Source: Ianthella basta (taxonomy: Eukaryota; Porifera; Demospongiae; Verongiida; Ianthellidae). From it: DNA of 64,000 nt. This document shows positions 12,453-24,700 of this stretch, in pieces (within the stretch, counting starts at the first letter, position 1; every line of letters starts with the position of its first letter). Location: contig OZ025875.1 in assembly GCA_964019415.1 (NCBI GenBank), forward strand, positions 402,001 to 466,000. Reading direction: 5' to 3'. The notes under the pieces were generated by a model. That model made no database searches. It worked only from the letters and a program-made list of their open reading frames with translations, and was not told the origin of the DNA. Made by a program: the position numbers and the translations under genes.

Positions 12453-13239
12453 TAAATCAACCACATTCCTCCTGGGGGTACCACATCCCTCCTGGGGGTA
12501 CCATTACTAATACCAAGAGTACATACTGAGACACTCTGCAACCGCCATCCCTGCGCGTATAACAGAATGACGCAGCAACACGTCACACGTAGGCATGGCA
12601 TGAATGCTAGCGTAGATTTCAATTTTGGGTCACTCAGGAGCAACACTAGTTGACGCTGTATTGGTCCTTCCTCGTGGGCGCTGCAGGGGTGTCCTGGACA
12701 TTGTTGAAACTCCCAACAAACAAACCGAAGAGTTGCGCAATCATTGCTGAGTACGTACAGATCAAATGTATTGAGTATTCATGCATTACATCAGAATATT
12801 AAGTAGCGTTACCATGCCCACGTGTGACGTTTGCTGCATCATTTTAGAAAAGTACTGTTACTGTTGCTGCAATGCATACTCTTATCTCTTATGTACTCTT
12901 GCTAATACTTACTTATAGGCAGATGCATTCCATCTGTGGGGCGAGCCTGAGCAAGCCAAATGATTTGTAGCCATAGTGCATGAAGCACCAGCCATGTGTG
13001 TGGAGTGAATGAGCTGGAGAGGCTATGAGAGATGAGTATATGCCTGCTTGTAGTATGTAACACTGCCATAGTGCATGAAATACCAGCCATATATGCGGTG
13101 AGTGTTAAAGTGCTGGAGAGGCTGCAAGATGAATGTAGACAGATTTGTAAGAGCTAGTGAGGGGAGAGAACAATGGTGAGGGGGCACAAGGGCCATTAAG
13201 TTATTATGTATGTATTCATATGCATGGTACCCCTCCCCT

Positions 13240-13442
13240 CCCCCTCCCCTCCCCCTCCTCTCCCCCTCTGTTTCTGTCAATTCATGAAACATCACAAGCA
13301 TGAATCAATGAAGAGGTCACTTACAGACAAAATAACACAACATACAATGTCATAGTTACAATATAAATCACCTTGGTGGACCCTCAATCAGAGCAAACAC
13401 AATACATACATACAGTTTAAAATACGTTGCCATAGTTACAAG
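13240..13442. pseudogene. Relic copy of the CAP-Gly gene 3' flank
   Basis: About 200 bp nearly identical to 29,820-30,016, the sequence just downstream of the CAP-Gly gene stop codon. Both have a CT-rich tract, then CATGAATCAATGAAGAGGTC and the following 120 bp. Identity stops about 10 bp before the stop codon position. It marks the right-hand end of the duplicated unit that produced the two ABCB genes. Confidence 0.8.
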
Positions 13443-13559
13443 TGCCCACGGATGGTTGTGGATTGGATTGGATTGTCTCAGTTAAACTGGGAAGACTTTT
13501 CAAGGCACACAGTGCATGTAATTAGATACTGCTCCCAAGAAACAAGTGGCCTATAACAT

Positions 13560-13700
13560 TGAAGTGAGGGCTTCTCAGCTGGCTCAGACATCAGAAAGGG
13601 TTGGTTCTCTAATACCAGCTTCACAACAGGGTTGAAAACCTTGCCGACGTTACGACCAGATGCTCTGGTCTTCTTCAGGGTGAAGATGCATAAGATAACA
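13560..13700 (-). mobile_element. Retroelement-like repeat fragment with a degenerate hammerhead-like core
   Basis: On the minus strand, CTGAAGA (13672-13678) is followed by a stem (TCTGGTC pairing with GACCAGA, 13654-13670) and then GTAAC (13649-13653). This has the layout of a hammerhead ribozyme core, except that canonical GAAAC is changed. The downstream 60 bp recurs at 8277-8336. Such cores are known in the terminal repeats of Penelope-like retroelements. The assignment is tentative. Confidence 0.35.
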
Positions 13701-14252
13701 TTGCAGCCCTGCATGCGGTGTAAGGACAAAGTGTATGAACAGTGACTCCATTCCATTGCCTATCCACACAGGAAATTGCTAAGACTCCTCCTGGGTGCCT
13801 TAGTGTCTTGTGAAATCAGAATGAAGCTCAAGGGAGCCCTCCCCTCATCCTCCCCAGCTGCAGGTCCCCCTCCACCTCCCCCATGCAACTTGCCAATGAA
13901 AGGCGGAGGCTACATACATACATCGACTGTTGCCATTCACCATAGAAACCCAGTATGATTATTGATCATGACCAGTGAATTCTACACAACACATATGCAC
14001 ATGAATTCAGTACAGTGTCGTGAGTTAAATATTAATGGAAATGATGCATTATACACAGATATAAGTATATTAACATTATAATTTAATATATTAAATAGCA
14101 AATGTAGCACTGGCAGTCATCCAAAACCTAAGACTAAAAGTCAGTCCTCCATGTGCAGTGGGGTGGGCCGTATACTAACTGTATAAAGTAACACAAACCA
14201 GAACACAGCTAAGAGGACCTCATACCTACGTCTACCTAAGAGTTAGGACACA

Positions 14253-15670
14253 TCACACTTCTGTCCCCACTCCATCCTCATTGTTAGGAATAGGCTGTTC
14301 CAGTGGTTCTTTCTCAGGGTTGGAAAGGTTCGGTGGTTCTTTCTCGGGGCTGGACTGCTTTGGAGCAGGTTCGATAGCATGGCTCTGCATTTGAGCGCGT
14401 GCGTCTGCGGCCAAGCTGACGTCCCGTAACTTTGACACTCCCACACCCATGTTCCCGGACTGCACGGTCTTGAGGAGGTAGTACGCACCTCGCCGCTCCA
14501 TCAGGGATGTGTGCGTGCCGCTCTCCAGCACCTTACCATCGTGAATCACAACAATCAGGTCGGCGTTCTGGATGGTGGACAGACGGTGGGCAATCACAAT
14601 GCTGGTGCGGCCCTCCTGGGCACGGTCCAGAGCCTCTTGGACAACCTGAAAGTGGAGAAAAATGTCATTACAAAATTGATTAGCAAACCGAACACCCCTC
14701 TTGAGTTAACATGCACTCTCAGTCCTGCAGCCAATGTCTAACTGGAGACATTAACTGCCTGTCAACCACATCTTCATACCTTTTCGCTTTCCGAGTCCAG
14801 AGCAGAAGTGGCTTCATCCAGGAGCAAGATCTTGGGGTCCCTCACGAGAGCTCGGGCAATGGCAATGCGCTGCTTCTGTCCTCCCGACAGCTGGGTGCCC
14901 CTGGACCCAGCATTGGTGTTATAACCCTGCAGAGGTCAATGGACATTAGCATCACTCTACAACCTGAGTTCACTGCTTCCTACAGAACTGTTGGCTACAC
15001 TGGAATGAACAGCTGTCGTGTTAGGGTACATCTTTATACATGAAGCTATGACACTGAGTGGAACTGTCCCATTCACACCAGACAGCTGCTATTTACAAGG
15101 TCTTGTATCCTTACCTGTGGCAGTGATGTGATGAAGGAGTGAATGTTGGCATCTTTTGCTGCTGCTTCCACTTCTGCGTCAGTCACTTCACGGTCGTTGC
15201 ATCCATAACGGATGTTCTCTGCAATACTTGTGTCAAACAGAACAGGCTCCTGACTGACAATGCCAATGTTGGACCTTAGCCACTTCACATTAAGTTGGCG
15301 AATGTCCTTGCCGTCTAACTTAATAGCTCCAATATTGTCTCCTTCCGGGTCGTAGAACCGCTCGATCAGAGACACCACTGTGCTCTTGCCACACCCGCTG
15401 GGCCCAACTAATGCTACAGTCTTCCCTGGTTGGATGGTCAGGTTGAGTGACTGAAGAACAGGAGCCTCTGGCCGAGTGGGATAGGTGAAGGACACCTTCT
15501 CCAGGACAATGCTGCCCTCGGTTTTGGTCTGTGGACAAGGAGACAGCAGAACAGAATGAAGGAAAGGGAACGTGTGAGACAAGGAATGAGGGTTGGTGCA
15601 ATGGATAAACATCCAATTGAAGTAGCCGTGACTACATACATAACAGCGTACACTATGACACACACGCACG

Positions 15671-15736
<66 letters not shown>

Positions 15737-18700
15737 GGCTTCTCTCCAGCTCCGCTGGTAGGATCGATGCTGGGCACAGTAGCAAACAAGCTGAACAGCC
15801 GTGCTGCCGCCAATTTGGCCTTGTCCACATCACCAGCGAAGGAGGCAGCCCGGCCCAGCGAAAGGGAGGTCACCACTACAGCAATGAACACCCTGAAGGA
15901 AGGGAAGGTGAGGGGGCAGGTAGCATTTCAATAAGTAGCCCTGAGCAAGCCTGACAGCATACTCAGAGCCACGCTGTACATGCAGCGAGGAGAAAACAGG
16001 ATAGGAAACGCGTGACGTCACAGGTTGAAGCTCGCGATCCGATGATGTAATGAATAGTTATCCGGAAAATGGCCGCTTCACTAGTCGATTCCTCAGTACA
16101 CGATTGCTATAGCTCATTGTTGCAGTTTGTGAAGTCTCTCGAAGGTGGAATTCATTCCACCTCATTCTCCAAGCATGGAAGGCAGCAGTCTGTTGAGGTG
16201 AAGTGATTCCTGGGAAGCCACAGCAACGCAGGAGCTAAAACCACTGGTGATCGGTTTTGCTACCGATCTCTCCGCATAATCGATTTGCACTTAAAGACAT
16301 CCTATGCTACAGAGCTAAGATGCAGGGAACGATTGTCTGTGGCCTTCTATCAGGCTCAGCAAAAACGAATTCCTGATCTGTGGAGACAGGTCCACCGTGA
16401 CCTGTCTCTGCCAATGCCCGACCCACTTTGGACTGAGACAGTGAGTCGACTGGTCTTTGATGAGCTCCTTGTAGCAACATTGAAGAGCAAGCGCCCACAA
16501 CAGTTACTTTACTTTACCTTCACTGCAAAACTAGATATACGTAGCTATAGCCAGGTGTCTTGCAGGGTACATATATGCTGGCTAGCTAGCAACTAACCAT
16601 CACTGGAACTGCTTGACAGCTTAGGGGAGCTAACCGTGGTCACCTCAGATGGCTTACCTTTCTGCTTTCGGTGTGTCAGTCTCTTCTTCCTGCCCATGCT
16701 ACTTCAAAGGGGTCCACAGCAATGCGATAAGGTAAGCAAGACCAAGAAATCCAATGGTTGCGTGTATTGTGCGTGGTCTGGTATTATACTCTAGCACAAT
16801 CGACAAATCGCAGCAGCTATAAGAGAGGCACAGTGGGTACAAAACTTGATCACTATGAAGGTTTTTGCGCCTTTGTACCATGTGCCGCAAACAAAGGAGA
16901 AAGTTAGCGCAAATGGTGTCTTTTCATAGCATACGAGTACTTGCAGTGCTTCAAGGGGAAATCCCCTTGCATACAGCTACAGTGGAACCCCTATAATGCG
17001 GACACCCTTTGGAAACAAGAGAAGTGTCCTGATTATAGGGGTGTCCGCATTTCAGAGGTATGGCTTATATGCCCATATGTTAAAACAATCATGTAGTATG
17101 CATGAAAAAGTATCGAAATAAGACAAACTTGTAAAGGTAGAGGTAGTTCGCTCGAGTACTCGACTCACGCACCATTTCTGAAGACGATTCTAAAGGGTAG
17201 CTGTTCGCGCTGAACTTCCCCGTATCAAAACACATTCAAAACCCTTTGTATAGACGATTTGTGGCACTTGTCAACTTCTGTGCTGTTCCTGTCACTTGTG
17301 AGAGGTAGCGGTGCAAATTGGAGAGCAGCCATTTTCTGGCAGCTGATCAAAATGTCCGGATTATTTGGTGAGGTTTAAACAGAGTTGTATAGGGTGGTGC
17401 ACAGGGCGCTGTCCACAATACAGAATAATGGGGTGTCCGCATTTCAAGGGGAACTTTATACAGGTAGAGTAGGGCCAATCGTTGGGACTTTAGAAAGTGT
17501 CCACATAATCGAGGTGTCCGCTTTTCAGGGATGTCCACAAGGCGGGGTTCCACTGTACAGATGTGCGCTGGCAGCCCAAAGACTACCATTTCCGTGCTCC
17601 TTGACAATGGCAACCATGTGGATCAGAAGCTCCAATGTGGAAGTAGTGACGTCAATAGAGAGCTTTAGCATAGCGTAATAACGTTATGGTATCCAATGGA
17701 TACCGTGGACATCGTACCATTATTACGATGCCTCAGGGCGTTTGGCATAGGGTAATTTGGTTAAAACGGTAGAAATAGTAAGATGGCAGTGACAGAACTC
17801 ATGTATTGAGCGATTACTTGCTAAAGTAAGAAGACAATGAGCAGAAATAAGACGTCGCCCTTCGCAATCGAGTGCAAGAAGCAGCTAGACTGGTAGCGAC
17901 TTCCACTGCAGCAGGGGACAATATACAGGCAGTTTTGTTCGTGTCCGACAAACTCGCGAAGCAGGAGGATGCGGGTCAGCAATGCTAAAGGGTACAGGTG
18001 AAGCTGTGTGTATCCTTGTAAGAAGAGCGCCAGCCGTATAAGCTAAAGGAACCTCCGCAGAAGAAGCAGGAGGCATGGTCGAAGGCATGCTCACACTGAC
18101 AAGGCTGGATACTTGCTTACAGTTTACTGGTAAAGCATGTGTAAGTTACTAACTACGCTGTGCACCGCTCGCTGGTTGAATAGGGGCATGCGCACAGACA
18201 CTGTAGAAGTGCCTAGGACGCTCACGAACACTGAATAGACGGTGAAGTTTATACTGTAAAAAGCAACAATAAAATTCGGTTCTATCGTAAAATACAGAAG
18301 CGTTTTAACGTACTTCGAAACTGTACAATTACTTAGCATAAACTGTATCGTTTTATGCTAAACCTCTTTAATGTAAGTATACAATAACGCAATGTAACGC
18401 GATCACGTTTCCTATCCCGTTTTCTCCTCGATCATTGCTACCAGGCCCTCTCTTCTCCACTCTCTCCAATTCTGATCACTCTTCATGCTCTCTCCTCCAA
18501 AACTCTCCCTCCTTTTACTCCTTGTATTTTCTCCTCCCCACCCCCTCTTCCTCCCTTACCCTCTCTACTCCTCCCCTTCCTCACCCCTCCCTCTGCCCCT
18601 CACCTGTACACATCATCATAAGAGACCAGTCTCTGTGTCATCAACCAACCTCCGAACACAAAGCCGACTGTGTACATTACGAAGATGAGGGATTGTGCAA

Positions 18701-21700
18701 GAGCTGCCACAACACCTTGCATCAGCACTCCGACAATGGACCACCTGTTGAGTTGATGTAGGAGGTACTAGGGCTGTGCTGGTGTGGTGTGTGTGCTAGT
18801 GTGACAGTGAGTGTGCTGGTGTGAAGTGTGCTAGTATAGAGTGTGTGCTGGTTAACACTCACTTGACAGGGCTCCTGAGGATACTGTAGTAGGCTGCAAT
18901 GCGTCTCTCCTCCAGTCCAAAGGCATGTACAGTGCGAATGTTCTCAATAGACTCAGTTGAGATCTGCCCAGTGCTCTCAAAGCGCTCTTTGTTCTTCACT
19001 GCCCGTCCTCTCTGTAGGCGTACCTGGAAGTACCCAGCAATGACCACAAATGGCATGAGCGACACAACCACCAGTGACAGCTGCCAGGCAGCCTCAAATG
19101 CTACAATGATGGCAACCAAAACACCAAGCATCAGCTGCAGGGTGGTGCCAAAACGGAGCCCAGTGGCCTGGAGGAGGAGGGAGGGTAAAGGAGGGGGATT
19201 GACAGCATGGTGTGCATTGCTGCCTGTTACTCCAAGGCAGACTGCAGCAACTTACCCCCTTCACTTCGGTTGCATCCACTGCCAGCCGAGCAGTGAGGGC
19301 ACCAGGGGCGTGTTTCCGGTCATCAAACCACGCTATGTCCTGTTTGACCATGGATTTGAAGGCTCTGAGACGCAGCCTCTTCGTCAGTCGCTCACCAGCT
19401 ACCCCAAGGGTGAATGCCTGAATAAACTGCAAGGAGCCAGCACCAATTGCAATGCCAAGGAAGGCAAGGGAGTACACCAAGCCCCCATTCATGACCACAT
19501 TACGATCGATGCTACCAAAACTCTGTGTGGGGTGGGAGGGGGAGGGAGGGTGTTGATGGAGGTTAGAGGTGCACTGTCAACAATCAACACACAGTATATT
19601 TTCCTACAGAGTGCAAACTAATGTACCTCAAGAGCTCCCGAGAAGACCACGGCCAAACAAGGGAAGAGTGCTCCAATGGCACCCGCGGCTAGCACTCCTG
19701 GGATCACCAAGTACCAGTCGGGCAGGTTCAGCTTGATCAGCTCCAACCAAGGAACCGAGGGCAGGTCCTCATCCTCCTCCTCCTTCTTCTGAAAGCGAAC
19801 CTTGCTCATGAAGCGAGACATGCCCATGGGCTTGCGCCTTTGGGCCAAACCCCTATCCTCAGGTCCCTCCCCCTTATACTCAACCATAGGTGTATTACTA
19901 TCAATGCGACCACGAGTGTTGAATGGGCCTTCGTCTTGTGCGTCCACTTGCTCCAGTGACTACAGGAGGAGGAGGAGAGTATGTCAACACAGGACTGCCT
20001 TCACCCAGGCACTCGGTAAGACTCACTGCAAATCTTATTTTCTCTTCTTGAACTTCACGCTCATCAGGTGAGTAGGGGGTTGACCCCGAGGGAGTGTAGC
20101 GGACGTTGCCAGGAGTATAAGGGGTGGACCCTGTGGGGCTGTAAGGGGTGCGACCAGGAGTGTAAGGTGTGGTCGGTGTGCCAGCATCGTGGGGCCCTTT
20201 CTTCTTGTGGTGCTTCTTCATTGGGAGTTTCATCGGTCTCTCCAGGGCTGCCTTGAAGCCAGCAAGTTCGTCTGTGGAAGGAGAACAGGATCATGAACAG
20301 CACAGCCCTGATAAAGGCCATCATAAAACATCTACTTTCCATCATGCTACCTTTGACCATTAGTAAGAGACCTCAACTGACATGGAGTTAGGAATAAAGG
20401 CTGTTTCTTTCACAGATGAAGAGAGTGAGCCAATGTTGGAAAGCAAACAACTCCATTATTGATATCCCTTGTATCTGATTGGTCATTAATCACATTACTA
20501 CACAGCTCACACTCACTCAACCCTCCACATGCCCTCCCCTCCCCTTCCCCACAGCGCTCACCGTCAGACTGCTCTGCTTCTTGCTCTGTCGTCTGTGCTG
20601 TCACAAGCTCACAGTACAGACCATTTTGCCTCATCAGCTCACTGTGTGTGCCCTGCTCCACCACCTGGCCTCCTTTAATGCCAGCAATCACATTGGCTGT
20701 CCGAATGGTTGACAGGCGGTGGGCAATCACAATGGTGGTGCGACCCCTACGAGCCTGGTCGGGGAGGGTGGGGACACTCTGATAACACAGGTCAGCCCAT
20801 CCATGCATCCCTACCCTAACTCTAACCCATGATGTGTTTGTGGGTGTACCTTGTCAAGGGCAGCTTGTACAATTGCTTCACTCTCGTTGTCCAGAGCAGA
20901 AGTGGCTTCATCCAGGAGAAGGATCTTGGGGTCCCTCACTAGAGCTCGGGCAATGGCAATGCGCTGCTTCTGTCCTCCAGACATCTGGGTGCCTCTGGAC
21001 CCAACAAGAGTCTCGTACTTCTCCGGCAGAGACATGATAAAGTTGTGGGCGTTGGCTGCCTTGGCTGCCACTTCAATCTCCTCCCGGGTCACGCCCTCTC
21101 TTCCGTAGCGGATGTTCTCTGCAATGGTGGTGGCAAAGAGGTTTGGCTCCTGACTGACAATTCCCATTTGCTCTCTCAGCCACTTGAGGTTGTAGTCCCG
21201 CATGTCCCTTCCGTCAATTAGGATCTGGCCGTCGTTGGGGTCATAGAACCTCTGCAGCAGCTGGATCACTGTGCTCTTGCCACACCCACTGGGGCCCACT
21301 AATGCAAGGGTTTGCCCCACACTAGCAGTGAAGCTGATGCTAGTCAGGACCTAGTGGAATGAGAGAGGATGAGGCCTAGAAGTGTGTTGTGTGTGTGTGT
21401 ATAGTGTGGCATGTAGCAACACACCTCCACCTCTGGTCTGGCAGGGTAGTTGAACCGAACTCCTCTGAACTCAATGTTTCCCTTCAACTCCTTAGGCTTC
21501 TCCCCACCCTCCCTACGAGAATCAATCTGTGGAACCTGGAGGACAGAGACGGTGTAAACCAAATACATCTCAAGACCCTCATGCGTATGGCTGTTTTGCA
21601 CAATATGTGAGCAGATTTGAGAAACGACCCACTTCGCGCAATATGTAAACAATAGCTATGAGACAGAACAGTCATGCGGGTGATATTTCACCGAAAATCG

Positions 21701-24700
21701 AATTATGGCATCATTCATATCTATGGTACAGTCCCTATCTTGTGGCCAAGTTTGAAGCCTATATTCCTTCTCTGAAGCTCAAACGAAGACTGCGAATTTA
21801 CACGATGGCCGTCGGGCACAACGCATACGAACATGTCACATAAGCGTAAAAAGCTATGCACGTTATTCAAGGCAACCAGGCCTTGCTCGAAATCGATGTA
21901 CGTACACTAATCCAGCATTCCCGCCAAGCGTGAAGACCTTCCCATGCCAAGGACGAGGCAGATATGCTCCCCACGACGACCAACCCAACTTGTCCGCCAA
22001 TTGTGCCGTGAACGAAAGTTCATGATTTTAATGCCTTTTTCGACTAAGCACCTAGCATAATTTCGTATTTTATGCAAGCGTATCTCAGGAACTGAAGCAG
22101 ATATCGAAGCACAATAAAGGGCAATAGAGAGCTCAATCACTCTGCTTTAACACAATATCACTAACTCAAAATTGCTACACTGCGCAAAGTGGGTCGTTTT
22201 CTCAAATCCGCTCACATATGTAGAGTGGAAACTTAGTTTGGAATGGAAACTAGAAATGAGAAAAGTTAGGTGTCCCGAGGAAATGACTCTCATGATATTT
22301 AGCCTTTTTCTCTTCAGATACTTCAGGAAGTGACAATTTACTTAACAAGGAAGTATAAATGACTCTAGTGCATAAAAATTCCTTTAGAATTAAAAGGTAT
22401 TTAAGAATGGCCAGCAGAAAGCATAGAAACAAGCAACAGTAACTCAACACCATGATGAACCACATTGCCATGAAGTTCGCTATGCATTTCTAATTTCCTT
22501 GTACAGCTAGCTACATGGGCCCAAATGTCTAGCTATAGCTAGTCCCATGTAGCTACAAGGAAATTAGGTATGCATAGTGAATTTCATGGCAATATGGTTC
22601 ATCATGGTGTTGAGTTACTGTTGCTTGTTTCTATGCTTTTTCTGCTGGCCATTCCTAAATTCCTTTTAATTCTAAAAGAATTTTTATACACTAGTTTGTA
22701 CAGTTTTTGCATATCCAAAGGACTATGGTTACATCTGATTGATACCAGTGCTGACTAATACCCCTTCCTTAAAGGTCCACTGTCGCAAATTTTTAAAATT
22801 TTCATATTGATAGTGCTTTGTGAAACATCTTCAATGATACCTATTTCAGTCTTTGCCTCACAATGGGGGAGTTACGAGGGCGCAAAGTTGCAAAAAAGAC
22901 CAATTATGTGTGGGCGTTTCCGGTTTTCCGGCCTAACAATGCTAAAACGTCGTGAGTAGGCTCCGGAATGTTTGCACAAGTATGGAGGAGAGTAGGCCAG
23001 GCAACGGACTGAACAAAAAATCGTTATCTCCTGCGAGTCTTTATCTTACGATGAAGGCGAAACTTCTTGAGACAATAAAGGAGATACCCCTGCTGATTCT
23101 GAAATAGATCTGGGCATGCGGGTTGTGCAGCCGTACGGCACGACATCAATTTTGCGACACGACCAATAATAGGGTGACGCCCGTTCTCAGCCCTACAAAC
23201 GCCGATTCGCACCATTCTTGGACTGTTACAAGAGCATACGAAACAGAGATGGTACACTAGCCTAGAGCTGATTTGTCACCTCCTACAAGGCCTAACAGCT
23301 GAAATACGAAGTGTGCCGAAAACATATTTCGGAGCACTCGGCACGTATTTCAGGTCACTGGCTCGCACATCGCGCGACGTAAGCATCTCTCCACTCCTAC
23401 TTGCTAGGTAGTAGGGCACACACAAGCTCTGGTTACAGCAAAAGATTCAGAGGAAACCCGTCCCCTGCTCTCTACCGAGAATGGCTGCGCAGAACACCAG
23501 GAGGTGGGGGCATCGAAATGGCCCTGGGACGCGCTTTTCGTCATCCTAAAGCTACTACTCACCCTTTCGTCCTTTGTAGCGATTTGTCGTCTTCTCAATT
23601 GGCTTTCTCTGTGTTAGACTCTCCTGTAAGTTAAAGCGCCATTCGGATTCCAACGGATGTACTAGAGTGAGCAAAGTGGTTGTTGCTAGAATATTTACAT
23701 CAAGAAACAGCGAAATGGCAGGTAGGGCATCAGTCGCAATCCGAAAGGCGCTCTAACTTACGGGAGAGTCTTACCAAGCACAGAAAGACCCTGCCAACAG
23801 CTGCTGGCCACCACTTCTTCAGACTGTCGCTCTTTGTGAAATGAAGCAGCAACTGTTGCCTCCACCATAGATCTATACCTCCACTGGCCCTACTATATCC
23901 TTCAGTAACGCATTTGTGATGCATCGGGGCAAGTTCATCAGCAAGAGGGATGTGAATAGCCAGTCGGCGATTGTCTTCCCACACGGCGTGTGACACGTTC
24001 AAGCATAGACACAAGTGTACGGCAAGCCTACTGTGACGTCACAGCAATATGGCAGATTTCTTTGACTGATCTTCCAGAAGTGAGCCATTATTCCTCTACC
24101 AGGGAATTTTGAAGCGCTCTAACAGCGATTTTCGGTGGTTTTAGACGATAATCTATCATATAAAGGCAACTTGTATAACCGTGATAGTGGACCTTTAAAT
24201 TAGCTGAAAATTGTGCAAAGCATCGAGCATAGTCATGCCACTTTTAGATGAAGCGGCTGCCATGTACCGTACGGTATACCAGCGCAACAAAATGGTGGCA
24301 TTGGGGTAACTTTAATACACGGGGAGCACAAATTTCCTGCCCGCTCCAGCGCTGTACTTATCGGATTGCCACCAGTGCTCAGATCCTAGTCCTTGACCTA
24401 GGTACATAAGTCCTTGTACACAACTTGGGGCCGTAGGCGCCCTGTGTCGTGTGCTAGGAGCGCGCAAATATTCGGTGGGAAGGAGAACAAGAATAATATG
24501 AAAAGACAAAATGGGGTACGAGCAGCCTATGACGCTTTTCTCTTACGTGCACTCCAGGTTGCCTTTGGGTATGCTGCCGTCGTTAATACATCAAAAGAAG
24601 CCTATCCATGGCCTTTAATTGTTCTTTGCCACTGCCATTTGGCTAGTTTCACTGAAGCATGCTAAAACATTAAGATAGGAGACGGCACTTTGAACTGAGC

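Larger units (their letters stand above)
10706..14252. other. Intergenic region between the ABCB copies
   Basis: 3.5 kb. Apart from the promoter block, I see a region around 11,560-11,750 that matches sequence upstream of copy 2 (around 28,425-28,540), a MITE (12288-12452), a relic of the CAP-Gly gene 3' flank (13240-13442), and a retroelement-like fragment (13560-13700). The rest is unassigned and locally AT-rich (14,000-14,100). No gene is supported. Confidence 0.6.
15986..18430. mobile_element. 2.4-kb TIR transposon in ABCB copy 2 intron 14
   Basis: The left end CGAGGAGAAAACAGGATAGG and the complement of the right end CGAGGAGAAAACGGGATAGG form terminal inverted repeats of about 25 bp or more. 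The homologous intron of copy 1 (1129-1439) lacks the whole block. Inside are a broken plus-strand reading frame (16069-16596) and a nested TA-flanked MITE (16980-17555). The target duplication is not clear. The superfamily is not identified. Confidence 0.7.
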
